Shown here piece by piece: positions 38,201 through 57,772 of a stretch of 64,000 nt of DNA. Position 1 is the first letter of the stretch. Each line of letters starts with the position of its first letter. Location: the NCBI RefSeq assembly GCF_947507565.1, contig NC_089188.1, positions 1,178,001 to 1,242,000 on the forward strand. Direction: 5' to 3'. This DNA is from Oscarella lobularis. Taxonomy: Eukaryota > Porifera > Homoscleromorpha > Homosclerophorida > Oscarellidae. The position numbers and the translations under genes were made by a program. The notes beneath the pieces are model-generated. The model saw nothing but the letters and a program-made list of their open reading frames with translations, was not told where the DNA came from and did no database searches.

Positions 38201-40383
38201 GCTTTTTTTTGTTGTAGCCGTGCATGCGTACCACAGAAAGAGCAGAGCGAGGAGAGTCGTAAACGGCACGGCGGCTGACGACTGTTCACCCCAGAGAAGA
38301 AGATCCAGAAAAAAGAAAATTCCAAACATGATCCTAAATCGAATATATAAAAAAAGACGAAATAGGCGTCTCAACGAAGCGTACCCCGGTATCAGAAAGG
38401 CCGAAAACAGCATGTTAGTCTTCCATTTCTCCCCCGAAAACACTGAAAACGCATATATAGACTAAGCCCCAGCGCTACGCAACGCGTAACACCCACATTT
38501 ATAGATTCTAGCTGACACATAACCCGCAGGAGCCGCAAGAAGAACGAACAAGACCTAAAGGCAAAGCTGGAGGCAGCATAAAAAACACTACGTAAACCTA
38601 CCAGAGCCGTCGTCATTAGGGCACCTCTGTTGGCCGGCGAAAGGAAACCAAAACAGGCAAACACTGATGAACCAGTGAGATCAAACATCTATGTCTAGAC
38701 GGTATTAGGAACTTACGTATAACAGTCAGCCCAATCATTCCAATTTGAGCTCCGCTTCCGACCATGACGGACAGAAGCATGCCTTGCGACGGAGGTCGAA
38801 AGACGTCGCCGTGCACCAGCTTCCAACCGAATTCTTCCTGAACGTCCTCCTAGAGAACACAGAGAAGCTCTTATAAGAAGAGCACTACATGATTTCTTTT
38901 TCCAAAAGCGTTCACATACTGATAATTCCTGGTTGTATCGAGCCAAGTCCTTGTGCAGGGTTCTCATCAAAATCATGGCCATCATGCCAGATAGAAACAG
39001 GACGATTACAAACGAGTTTACAATACTAGGAGCAGATATGAATTTAAGAAAATTCAATACTACGCTCTCCGTTTCGCTCACCTAAACCACTGAATCGACG
39101 TATGAGGCATAGAATCGAGAATGTAATCCCAACGAGAAGCCCAAGAGTGCTTATTGTTTTCCTGCAAAAAGACGACAATCTCTCGTTCAGCCCTCTCTCC
39201 GTTTTTTAGCTAACGTACGACAAAAAAGACGGAGTAGGTGAACTTGATCGTAAGCTCCTTGCTTTTTTCGTCCAACTTCAGCGGTTGAGGTGCAGGATCT
39301 TCGGGCACTTTGGTCAACGAGCTTGGATAAACGCAAACGGGTTTCGCTTTCTCGTCCGGGTTTTGATAAATACTGTAACGAAAAATGACTCTTTCGTCTC
39401 CGTTGGGGGCCCCCAATAGAGGCACCTTTGAGGAAAGACTTTAGCGCTGAGAAGTCGATTTCCATCCCAGTTCTCCGTTTCGCCGCTGTGATAGGTGATC
39501 AAAATGTTCACGTGATTAAATATGTAGTAGGTGTTCGCTTCTTTCATTTTAGGCTGAATCAAGAGAAAAAAGGTTAGAATTTCTCGAATGACAAATTGTC
39601 TTCTTACAAATGCTACACACGCTCCCTGTGGATTTCCTTGTTTATCGACATAGCAACCGACGGGAAAACCCGTCGAACAGTAGGGCTTTTTCCTCGTCTT
39701 CGACGTCATAGCACCAAGTCACCGGCATATTATCAATAATCCTAAATATGCGTAGAGTACCGGTGGTTAGAATATTCGAGGAATATAGACCCGTTGCCTT
39801 TTTACCAATGCTGCTGATAATTAAGGATCACGAGTTTCTGCAACTCTTTCAAGCGCTTTTCCGAATTGTCGCCCTGTTTGAAAGCCTTCGTGCAACAGGG
39901 AATACAAGTTTTATTCTCGCCAAAGGAAAACTTCCGGGAGAGAAAAAAAGATCGAATTAGTGACTTAGACAAAGGGAACGAACGGGGGGGGCTACGTTGT
40001 AGGGAGAAGGTCGAATTCTTTCGCCAAAGACGACCTAAATAAGAATATTACATTATTCGATAATTAGAAAACATAACGGTATGCTCTCGCCTGTCCTAAG
40101 TTTTCTGCTGGGCCCGATTTTTTCTTGGCGGCTTCCTTCACTTGGCAGAAGTCGAATCTGAAGAAGGGTTCTTCTTCTTCTTTGCCATGGCCGGAGGTGA
40201 CGTCACACTTACTTTGTGTACTCGTAAGGCAGCGCCGATTCCTCCGAGTCGAGAGCGTTCACGAAGACTTTGATGTCTGACTGCAAAACGCGCGAGAGCG
40301 AGCGGTCGGGTCGATGAGAGGGGAGCGAACGAGAGGAACGCGAACGACTTACGGGACACTTTTTCTCGTCGGCTTTCTCCTCG
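35249..40383. repeat. Duplicated block, copy B
   Basis: The second copy of 29906-35048, starting directly after the gap inside the AACAACAAC run. It continues past the duplicated part into the first exon of TM9SF2 and then MCM7. A 13-bp stretch present in copy A near 30615 (AAAAGCAAATC region) is absent here. A GTAC unit is extra at the ARGLU1 exon 3 donor (37013 onward). Confidence 0.95.
36053..37239 (+). CDS. ARGLU1: ARGLU1 (copy B, one-base frameshift)
   Basis: Same exons as copy A, with the same RS-rich first exon and KLSFWIKP end. One G is missing at 36560 (GACGAGCAAAAG instead of GACGAGGCAAAAG). This turns the helical segment after QRRVDE into an out-of-frame run ending at TAG about 38 nt later. 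Since the same coding stretch is intact in copy A, this is either a base error or one damaged allele. The 5' leader and its intron are also present at 35.26-35.9 kb. Confidence 0.88.
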
Positions 40384-40487
40384 CGACAAAAGGAGACCGG
40401 CGCCATTCCCGGCAGATAGAAGCTGGACGAAAGCGCAAATAGCGAGAGAACGACGAGAACGAAGGATAACGTATGCATCCTTGGCAT
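37355..40487 (-). CDS. TM9SF2: TM9SF2, nonaspanin (copy B, complete gene with one frameshift)
   Basis: Complete from the signal peptide to KIYSVVKID. The first exon starts at 40487 ([19 protein letters not shown]) with a possible second start at 40478. It encodes a cleavable signal followed by [12 protein letters not shown], the TM9SF2 N-terminal hallmark. The lumenal domain, nine membrane spans and the tail follow as in copy A. Here the last transmembrane exon is open ([20 protein letters not shown]), but an extra T in the run at 39687-39691 breaks the [10 protein letters not shown] segment that is intact in copy A. An intron with GGGGGCCCCC lies at 39405-39414. The 237 bp up to the MCM7 stop hold the promoter. 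Confidence 0.92.
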
Positions 40488-40724
40488 TACTTCACCCCGA
40501 CCGCGCTCCCGTATAGCGAGAAAACGTGACGTGTTGGCTAAAGCGCGCGGCGCGCGGAAGGAAACGCACTCGCGCAGCTCTCGCGCAGTCGATTCATTCG
40601 TTGAGCTCCAAGACCTTACACAAGTTGAATGTCTTATTTAAGAGACCAGTAGAAGCAAGTCTAGCAGTAGTACACTACTACATATGGTGATGCATCACCC
40701 TCAAATTGCTCTATTCTCGACGCG

Positions 40725-47359
<6,635 letters not shown>

Positions 47360-47823
47360 TGCAAACGAAGACCGGCGGGTTGCAGGTGAGATGGCGCGAA
47401 AGCGAATCGCCAAATATGGTGCTACAGAGAGTTCCCGGCTGAGGAGACGAAACTTTAGTCGACACCCTTGCAACAACAATGTCGGGATCTCTCGTCATAC
47501 CAGCTACGCTACCAGATCATTTCAGAAAAGCGGATGGCTCCAAAGGCGTCACAATGGACTCACTCTTATCCTTCGAGCTTAGATCAGGTAATTCGACAGG
47601 GGACAGTGCATAGAATGAAGTGCAGTGGTCTAAGATGCAGCCATAGTCTACAGAGCCGTTTTAGAGCTTGATCAGACATGACTAGGGGTGTGGCCACTTG
47701 AAAGCAAAGTTGACGTATCCCTTTGCTTCGTCTCTCGCGTTATAGTTCCCAATTTCCATTCCTTGCATTCCTTGCATGCATTGAGGGGAGAGAAGAGGCG
47801 GGCACCTTGCACCTGCTTTTCAG
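47360..47823. other. Intergenic between MCM7 and an unrecognised plus-strand gene
   Basis: 464 bp with the MCM7 promoter and presumably the first exon of the plus-strand gene. No TATA box and no ATG that reads in frame into 47824 were found. The tract CCTTGCATTCCTTGCATGCA (47761 region) is a short direct repeat. Confidence 0.4.
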
Positions 47824-48680
47824 CTCTTTCTCACTATAGTCGATAATCTCTATCACATTGACGGCGATAAGAAGAAGCTCTTCGTCGAATTCCAAGAGAC
47901 GGCAGTAGAATACGGCAAAACCGAGAAATCGACCATACCCGCCTTAGCCGACATTGATCTGAGCTCGGCACAAAAGCGTCCGATCAAGTTCAAATTCGTC
48001 AAGGCGACCCACGTTCAGTGGGGCATCAACTTCGCCGGCGTTGTCAAAGTGGAACACGAGGACGGCGCAGTGATCGACGTCTACGTGCCAGGGATCAGAA
48101 CATATGACATAGCTGGAATAACAGGTCAATTAGAGGACCCCCTTTTTCCATCTGCATGACGGCACCATGCATTTATCTATAGGAGATCCCCACGCCAGCG
48201 AACGCATTGGTGGCAACTGCGCCAACACTCAGACGGCGATTTCCGCCGTGGAATTGATTGCATTGAAAGAGGGCGCTTCGGTTGACGATTTAGGTAAAAT
48301 ACAGACGGCGGTGAGTGGCATCGTTCGCTGTTTCCACGGTCGCGTTGCCTTGTCCAAGTGGATGCAGCTGCAGCTCGTCGAAGCTGTTCTAGAAAAGAAA
48401 CCGGTTACACCGTATCCAGAATTTGTTCAGAAACAGGTACTAATTTTGATCATACTCGATTTCTTTATATATCTTTTTTTAATTAATTAAGGTTGATAGC
48501 GGTGATTTGGAGTTGGATTCCAATCGCGAGCATACGAAGGCTTTTTTGGAGTCGTATCGTTCTGGGAGCCCTCGCTTGCCGGCTCAGTATTACAAAAAAG
48601 TGAAGGCTAAAGATTTGGCGTTTCTACCAGATTTGCTCACCTCGGATCAGATGAAAGAATTCAATCAAATGACTGAATAG
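47824..48680 (+). CDS. Unrecognised spliced gene (5' end unresolved)
   Basis: Three exons fit: 47824-48124, 48183-48436 and 48492-48680, with introns of 58 and 55 nt and consistent phases. The predicted protein has no obvious repeats or membrane span. Readable parts are LYHIDGDKKKLFVEFQETAV, THVQWGINFAGVVKVEHEDG, then GDPHASERIGGNCANTQTA, FHGRVALSKWMQLQLVEAVL and AFLPDLLTSDQMKEFNQMTE at the C-terminus. The upstream frame hits TGA before any ATG, so an additional first exon is needed; TTTTCAG just before 47824 is a good acceptor. I do not recognise the family. An alpha/beta globular cytosolic protein is only an impression. Confidence 0.6.
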
Positions 48681-48793
48681 GCATTGACGAACTTTTTCTC
48701 ATATATACTATCATGCATCCACTTTCTTCAATGTGTGCACTTGAAGTTGTGTTTTTGTTTACACAAAAGAATCTGTAGCCAAGAGATTTCATA

Positions 48794-49339
48794 TCAGTCA
48801 ATTCCGCACGCACCGTTCATGCGTGCGATACAAGAAACGAAGATGAAACCAGAGACGACAATCGCAAGGGCACCGCTCATCATCATCAGCAGATCCTCAA
48901 CGAGTTGATTTCTCTGGCAGCTAAGGCCGAAGCAATTTCCGGCCGTACTCGAATCCTTGACTAACACCCAAACCAGGACAAGGACGAATAACAAGGAAAG
49001 AAAAAAAACGCAGACGAGAAACCTTACGTCACTGAATAAACGAGCTTCACATTTCTTAACGAAAGTGACGAACCGAAAGGAAGTAAGACGTCGAAAGAAT
49101 TTGAGTAGTAAAAGCCCAATAGGAACCAGAATGTTTATAACGCTCGATAGCATTGATCCATTGTAGTACGAGAGACCAATCATTCCGATAAGAAATTGAA
49201 ATAGCAATCCGCCAATAAGTATGGTGCCGTTCGCCTCGCTCCGCGTGCGTCGCGCTACGATTTCAACATCGCAATTAAGAACTCTAGTACGATAAATGGC
49301 GCCATTAGAGCTTGCGTTCTTGAAGTCAGCAAAAGACAT
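48794..49339 (-). CDS. Four-helix membrane protein, single exon
   Basis: 181 codons starting MSFADFKNASSNGAIYRTRV. Four hydrophobic stretches are visible: about residues 39-57 (TILIGGLLFQFLIGMIGLSYY), 64-80 (VINILVPIGLLLLKFF), 103-127 (FLVCVFFLSLLFVLVLVWVLV) and 150-170 (MMMSGALAIVVSGFIFVSCI). The loop before helix 4 has Cys-x4-Cys (CFGLSC). The layout resembles small tetraspan/MARVEL-type proteins, but no family motif is clear. It lies on the same strand as another four-helix gene 322 bp upstream; the sequences do not look alike. Confidence 0.6.
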   Translation of the reverse strand: MSFADFKNASSNGAIYRTRVLNCDVEIVARRTRSEANGTILIGGLLFQFLIGMIGLSYYNGSMLSSVINILVPIGLLLLKFFRRLTSFRFVTFVKKCEARLFSDVRFLVCVFFLSLLFVLVLVWVLVKDSSTAGNCFGLSCQRNQLVEDLLMMMSGALAIVVSGFIFVSCIARMNGACGID

Positions 49340-49661
49340 GTTTGACGCCAGGCAAGATTCTCAGAAGATCCGGTCAGGTGAGGCTTATCAGTCACAGAGA
49401 TGTCCGATACGTACTTTACTCAGGCAATACTTCCCAGCCAGCGTTTGAGTTGTTATTGATTTCATTCATTGAAAATATCTTCTACAGTGAAAAAGGGAAT
49501 GTGGACTATTTGATAGAAGCTCACCTTATAAATATGACAACTTTTAGAAGACCATCTCATCTCAAAACATTTTCAGATTCACTTTCATATCAAAAACAGC
49601 AATCAGCAAGAAATAAGAAAAGCAGCGGGCCAGCGAGTCCGTACCACTGTAATCAGCATGA
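49340..49661. other. Spacer between two four-helix membrane protein genes
   Basis: 322 bp with AT-rich stretches; likely 3' UTR of the upstream gene and promoter of the downstream one. No further gene is seen. Confidence 0.4.
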
Positions 49662-50297
49662 TCATGCTAACAGTGCTATTGACCCAAATATGGCACAGAA
49701 AGAAAAGATGATGCCAAACGCCCCATTGGCCATGAGCGACTGAAACGTAACGGACGTAAATTGATTGTCCCTACCCGTTTCGCACTGATAGTGACGCTCG
49801 TCGGGACGCCAGTTGTCATAGCACCGGTCAAGATAGTTGACGATGATGCACGACTGAACGAGCAGGAGAATCGAGAACAGAAGCACGGCAACCGGCATCA
49901 TCTTCGACTCTTTGTATCCCTTGCATGCCATCATGCAAAGGACGCCCAAAACGGCGAGAAGAACGTCGCCGAGCATCGCTGCGATGGCAGGTGGAACGAA
50001 CGTGTCGACGACGTTGATGTAGTAGGTGAAGGCGCAGAACACGGCGCCGCTGAAAAGAAGCTGGAGAAGACCGATGACATAGACGGCGATTTCGGCCCTC
50101 CTTTTCCACAGCGGGATCGTGGTGGCGGAGTAGGACGGCGGAGCGACGAGCGCAGACTTCATCGTCGCGGCGGACGATGGAGGAACGTAGGAAATAGGTT
50201 GCAAAGCGGTTTCTTCGCTGGACGGGTGGGAATACATCTTGACACTTCCTGGCACGGGTGCAGTTATAGCAGTCACAAGATCGACGACGTAACGCAC
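49662..50297 (-). CDS. Four-helix membrane protein with Tyr/Pro-rich N-terminal tail
   Basis: A single exon of up to 211 codons; a second in-frame ATG at 50237 (MYSHPSSEE) is an alternative start. The N-terminal 65 residues hold PISYVPPSS and APPSYSATT, resembling proline-tyrosine adaptor motifs. Four helices follow: IAVYVIGLLQLLFSGAVFCA, AAMLGDVLLAVLGVLCMMAC, MPVAVLLFSILLLVQSCIIV and AFGIIFSFCAIFGSIALL. The loop before the last helix contains two cysteines (CYDNWRPDERHYQC), compatible with a disulfide-bonded extracellular loop. The architecture is tetraspan-like, but without the CCG of true tetraspanins. It starts 56 bp downstream of the NDUFAF7 stop on the same strand. Confidence 0.65.
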   Translation of the reverse strand: MRYVVDLVTAITAPVPGSVKMYSHPSSEETALQPISYVPPSSAATMKSALVAPPSYSATTIPLWKRRAEIAVYVIGLLQLLFSGAVFCAFTYYINVVDTFVPPAIAAMLGDVLLAVLGVLCMMACKGYKESKMMPVAVLLFSILLLVQSCIIVNYLDRCYDNWRPDERHYQCETGRDNQFTSVTFQSLMANGAFGIIFSFCAIFGSIALLA

Positions 50298-50353
50298 TAA
50301 TTTTGGTCATCACGTGCGATTAATTAGGAGGCTGGCTTAGCTTCGTGCATTCT

Positions 50354-51487
50354 TCAATTTAGAAATGGGTATGGGTAAACCATCCCGTTTGATATGATAG
50401 TCATTACTTTAAAGCGACTTCCCATTGCGGTGCTGCCAACCAGCATATTGTAGCCACTATGCAAATCTTTTGCTACGTCTTCACTGGCATTCGCTTCTAG
50501 TGCACGAAGTCTCACATCAATACCCATTTTCTTCAAGAACTCCCTTTGAGTCATGGGTCCAAGACACTTGGCAGAACTTCCAACGAATTCCTTTATATAA
50601 GAAAAGTCAACGTCAGCAGTCAAGTCAACCGATCCTGGCTCTAAGAGAACATCGTGCAGAGAATGCTTCCTAAAACCTCTCAGAGTCAGTCCACCCGGCC
50701 CATCTCGACCATAATCAATAACGAGCGCAGCACCCTTTGCACAAGACAGATGACGACAGATTTCCAGAGTAACTAATCCAGCAGAAGGGCAAACTTCAAG
50801 AGCTTCCAAGTCAGCAGGTAAGACACGATTTTCCATAAACCCCAGCGCCGGCGTGGGACCCGGTGCCTTGACAAAACGAAACCCACCGGCCTCGTTCGAG
50901 ACGACATCGACCAAGATCTCCCTCCATCCCCTTCGCGTCAATACGAACTGATACACAGGCAAAGCGTCGAAAAATTCGTGAGCAAGAAACACCGTAAAGG
51001 ACGACGATTCGACGGGAAGCGCTTGAATCGAGTCGAACCATCGAAATGAAGAAGTGTCCTTGTCGAAGTTCTCGAGCGCCTTTCGCTGAAGCTCTTGCAT
51101 TTTGGGACTGATTTCGACCATGTCGACTTTCAACGCTTCGTCGAAGCCCGAAAATTGACGGGAGAGTCGGACTACGTCGCTCGCAAGCGTTCCCCGACCC
51201 GGTCCGAGTTCGACGAGCCGAAACGACGACGGTTCGCCGTTTTCTCGCCACAGATGAACGCACCAAATTCCGAGCATTTCGCCGAAGAGTTGACTTATCT
51301 CGGGCGACGTTATGAAGTCGCCTTTCGCGCCGAAAACGTCGCGATTCATGTAGTAGCCCGTGGAGGCGTTTGTGAGCGCTAGACGCATGTAATCGGCGAC
51401 GCTGATCGGACCGCGAGCGAGAATCATCTGGTATAAAGTCGACGAGACGGCGGAGAGCCGTCGAAGACCTCGTACAAGTGAGATCAT
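50354..51487 (-). CDS. NDUFAF7: NDUFAF7, mitochondrial protein-arginine methyltransferase
   Basis: Symmetrically dimethylates an arginine of the complex I subunit NDUFS2 during assembly in the mitochondrial matrix. The chosen start is the ATG at 51487 (MISLVRGLRRLSAVSS), which gives a basic, Ser/Arg-rich mitochondrial presequence; the open frame runs further upstream only because it crosses the divergent COMMD2 start. Signatures: ARGPISVADYMRLALTN, GDFITSPEISQLFGEMLGIW, the SAM-binding LVELGPGRGTLASDV, FLAHEFFDALPVYQF, then ALVIDYGRDG, DLTADVDFSY and LGPMTQREFLKKMGIDVRL. It has 377 codons, somewhat shorter than the vertebrate protein, and no introns. Confidence 0.94.
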   Translation of the reverse strand: MISLVRGLRRLSAVSSTLYQMILARGPISVADYMRLALTNASTGYYMNRDVFGAKGDFITSPEISQLFGEMLGIWCVHLWRENGEPSSFRLVELGPGRGTLASDVVRLSRQFSGFDEALKVDMVEISPKMQELQRKALENFDKDTSSFRWFDSIQALPVESSSFTVFLAHEFFDALPVYQFVLTRRGWREILVDVVSNEAGGFRFVKAPGPTPALGFMENRVLPADLEALEVCPSAGLVTLEICRHLSCAKGAALVIDYGRDGPGGLTLRGFRKHSLHDVLLEPGSVDLTADVDFSYIKEFVGSSAKCLGPMTQREFLKKMGIDVRLRALEANASEDVAKDLHSGYNMLVGSTAMGSRFKVMTIISNGMVYPYPFLN

Positions 51488-51569
51488 ACGAGGAAAGCGA
51501 AGTTTTTCGCTAGTATCGCCAACGCTAACGCGCTGGTGCTTACGTTGACCGTAAGGATCTACTTTCAAG
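51488..51569. promoter_or_regulatory. Divergent promoter NDUFAF7/COMMD2
   Basis: 82 bp between the two start codons, with TATCGCCAACGCTAACGCGC and TTACGTTGACCGTAAGG (TTACG...CGTAA inverted words). No TATA box. It must serve both genes. Confidence 0.5.
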
Positions 51570-52464
51570 ATGCTCATCGTCTTAGGAGAAGAGCACAAGG
51601 AGCATTTGAGTTTCCTCAACGACGTCGATGCAGATGGCAAGCTCGTGCATTCGCTTGGTGACCTAATATCGACTTGGCATATCGTAGTTGTTCGAGAATT
51701 TTGCAAAATCGCCGTGGAATTTCTGCGAAAGGGCGTCAATCCCAAATTATACCATTCAGCAACTCGTAAGGCGTACAGTAGGCTAATTCAGGATCGATAT
51801 GAGCCACTTGTGTGTCTACTAATTTAAAAATTTGATTTTCGCAGAAAAATTGGGCGTCAGTGCAGAGACAGTGAAACACGGTATCGAAGGTCTTATGTAC
51901 CTAATGACAGAGTGTGCCAAATTAATGGTAGAAACGATAGAAACGTATATATAATCATTACTCATTAGCTGCCGTTATATTGAGATATCCGAATTGGACT
52001 TCAAAGACTCTGTCATGGTGCTGGGCTTTTCAGAGGATCTCAATGACGAGATGCTTCGTCTGTATCTGGAACACAGGAAAGAAATTCGCGCAATTTTGTC
52101 CGAAATGTCCATGGACTTGCCTCACTACCACAACCTAGAATGGCGTCTCGACGTACAGGTGACTAAGTCGAGATCTACAGAATCGATTACCTAGACGCTG
52201 TCGTAGCTTGCCAGTAGAAGTCTCAGACGACAAACAGATCCCAGCATCGTCATGAGATTGCATACTAAAGACCGTGGTATGCCAAGTTTTTTTCTTCTTC
52301 TTCTTTTGTCTAAATTGATTCGTTTTTCCAAAGGCAAATCTGACGTTCAAGTGCTTCAAGCCGATCCGGCCAATCTCCTTCACATGGCCAATGTGCTCGA
52401 GGAAGCTTTGGGAGAAATGAAAACGGCGCACTGCCGCCGCATACTTAGAAATATTAAGACGTGA
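51570..52464 (+). CDS. COMMD2: COMMD2, COMM-domain protein of the Commander complex
   Basis: COMMD2 is one of the ten COMM subunits of the Commander endosomal recycling complex. The N-terminus MLIVLGEEHKEHLSFLNDVD, then VVREFCKIAVEFLRKGVNPK, is nearly colinear with the vertebrate protein. LGVSAETVKHGIEGLMYLMTE and DFKDSVMVLGFSEDLNDEM precede the COMM domain (YHNLEWRLDVQ, VLQADPANLLHMANVLEEAL), which ends EMKTAHCRRILRNIKT. Exon 1 (51570-51636) is best joined to 51688 through a GC-AG intron, giving VDADVVREF without a gap. The tail is 57 bp from the GFM1 stop. Confidence 0.94.
51637..51687 (+). other. Probable GC-AG intron in COMMD2 (51 nt)
   Basis: The donor is GATG|GCAAGC and the acceptor ATCGTAG|TTGTTC, phase 1. 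The result V-D-A-D-V-V-R-E-F aligns gaplessly with the family. Using the GT at 51657 instead would insert seven foreign residues. Confidence 0.7.
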
Positions 52465-52520
52465 ATTGATTCTCCGGGGGCAGCTCGTTTTTTTACAACA
52501 ATATACCGTGGTGTGGAGTT

Positions 52521-55941
<3,421 letters not shown>

Positions 55942-56150
55942 TTTGTTGGTGCACGTGGACCGAAAGCTAATGCGCGTGCGTGAGCGAAGGCGACTCGTTG
56001 GGCCATCTCCATCCGTCCCGTACAGCGAAAAAAAGGGCAATCGAAGACTGTTCTAAGCGTCAAACGAGGTGTGACATCGTTTCGAATCGAACCGCTAACC
56101 AGTAGACCCCATTATCGCTACTCACGCCTTCTTCCCGTAGCGAAATACCG
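55942..56150. promoter_or_regulatory. Divergent promoter GFM1/RPL35A with TOP-like tract
   Basis: 209 bp between start codons. On the plus strand CCTTCTTCCC (about 56127-56136) lies 15 bp before the RPL35A ATG and fits the 5' terminal oligopyrimidine start of ribosomal-protein mRNAs, which would make the 5' UTR very short. No TATA box. Confidence 0.55.
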
Positions 56151-56607
56151 ATGCCGACGACACGAAGGTACGATGCACACACTCGCGAGAACATCTACTC
56201 ATCCTACCGTCACCTAGACTCTACTGCAAAGGGATTTTTCTCGGCTTCAAGCGCGGGCTCCGAAACCAACATCCCAATACGTCCCTTCTGCGCATCGACG
56301 GCGTCGAAGAACGCAAGGAGACGGAATTCTACATGGGAAAGCGCGTCGCGTTCGTGTACCGAGCGAAAAAGAAATCGCGCACGGCCGGCCTGAAGGGCCA
56401 GAATCCGAGCAAGTTTCGAGTGATTTGGGGACGAGTGACGCGACCCCACGGCAATAGCGGCGTCGTTCGAGCGAAATTCAGGCACAATTTGCCGCCGAAA
56501 GCAATGGGAGCTACAGTGCGAGTGGTGAGGGAATCGAAAAAAAAAATGAATGGCTATATTGTATGCTACGTTTCTCTGTCTAGATGCTCTATCCATCGAG
56601 AATCTGA
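56151..56607 (+). CDS. RPL35A: Ribosomal protein eL33 (RPL35A)
   Basis: A component of the cytosolic 60S subunit. Exons are 56151-56167 (MPTTR), 56218-56524 and 56584-56607, with introns of 50 and 59 nt. The spliced protein reads [18 protein letters not shown], then [58 protein letters not shown] and ends SRI, matching the vertebrate family along its whole length of about 115 residues. The last exon adds only MLYPSRI. It is tail to tail with the bHLH gene, 132 bp apart. Confidence 0.96.
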
Positions 56608-56739
56608 ACTGCATTTGAGTATCGTTCATTTTCTGTTCTTGCTTTTACGCGTACTGTAATTGAATAAAGGGGATGAGAAGTAGAAGTCCGTGCACTGCTC
56701 GATCTTTTGCCAGCCAGAGTGGGATCGTGATCCTTCTTT

Positions 56740-57772
56740 CTATTGACTTGCCGTGAGATTTTGCCTGATGTAGTCGACGTCTTCGTGACTACTTCTACTC
56801 AATAGTCATTTTCAGTTTGAAAGCAATGTCTACGCGCTCGTACGTACCCTGACTCGGTGATTGCTTCCGAATTGTAGTCTAAGCATTCTAAGAACATTAT
56901 AATGTATTGCTAGTATATCATCATTGTCATCATCCATCATACCTTTTGAGTCTACCTTTGATAATAGAACGGACACAAGATCGGCCGTATTATGTAAAAT
57001 TTGTCCCTACGTTAGAAATATTAGAAATAAATCCCCTCCCCCCCTCACTGCAACCTTAGTCATAGATTTCTTCCCTCGTTGAAAATCGCCTGGTAGTAAT
57101 TCCTTGAGTCGACGAAACCCTTCGTTTAGCCACTGAATCCGCTCCCTAAGAATCATTTTCGAATGGAGAATATAAATTCAAAGTTCTCGTGCTCGCCTTT
57201 CTCTCGCATTATTGAATTCTCGTCGCTCCTCTTCCGTGCTGAAGTGAAGCGGCGTCGATCGCGCCGATCCATCCGATCGTCTCTTGTTCGGCTTACGAAT
57301 TTCCTTTAGATATTCTTTCGGCGCGTATAGATCGTCTTCGTCGGTCGTTTCGGCGTCGGAAACGCGTCGCGATTTGTGCTCCGACGTTGCGTGGCGTGTG
57401 GGGTCTCCCGTATGGGAGTTGTTGACGATGAAAGGGCGCGAAATCGCGTCCAGCTGTTCGGTACAGAGGAGGGATTTTTCGCCCGTCGCGCAACTGACGG
57501 TCGAATCGAACGCTAGAGCTTCCTGACAAGACGGAGGCGAGCTCGGCAAGAGCGTGGTCGTTGAATCGGTTGAGAAAAAGGCGGCGGCGGCGGCGGGCGA
57601 CGGAGAATGCGCGCACGCACACAAGAAGGGATCCGACGACGAATCGCCGCCGCTGTAGGAACAATCAGGTCCATACTACAGAGATCAGTAGAGAAAAAAT
57701 CATAAAAGAGTGTCAGGAAAAGAGTGTCAGGAAAAGGTGTACCCGGACGTAGTTAGAGTCAAAGAAAGACAT
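56740..57772 (-). CDS. Basic helix-loop-helix transcription factor, subgroup unassigned
   Basis: Exon 1 (57743-57772) encodes MSFFDSNYVR and splices in phase 0 to an exon starting YGPDCSYSGGDSSSD. The N-terminal half is Ser/Thr/Ala-rich and contains SDAETTDEDDLYAPKEYLKE. The DNA-binding domain is assembled across two introns: REFNNARERERIQWLNEGF, RRLKELLPGDF, KKSMTKGQILHNTADLVSVL. The basic region NARERERI with LNEGF is typical of group A-like factors. The E at the E-box contact position and following R residues are present. The C-terminus is short and ends DYIRQNLTASQ. One intron (57146-57196) is GC-AG. Candidate relatives are the Figla/achaete-scute-like classes, but I cannot place it. Confidence 0.8.
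57146..57196 (-). other. Probable GC-AG intron inside the bHLH basic region (51 nt)
   Basis: The exon ends GCGAGAGAAAG and is followed by GCGAGC; the intron ends GATTCTTAG. Joining gives N-A-R-E-R-E-R-I-Q-W, the expected bHLH basic region. No GT donor is available between the basic-region codons and the acceptor. Confidence 0.7.

Noticed and set aside
51488-51745. NDUFAF7 extended N-terminus to 51745
   Set aside because: The extension is antisense to COMMD2 exons and does not resemble a presequence; the ATG at 51487 fits better.
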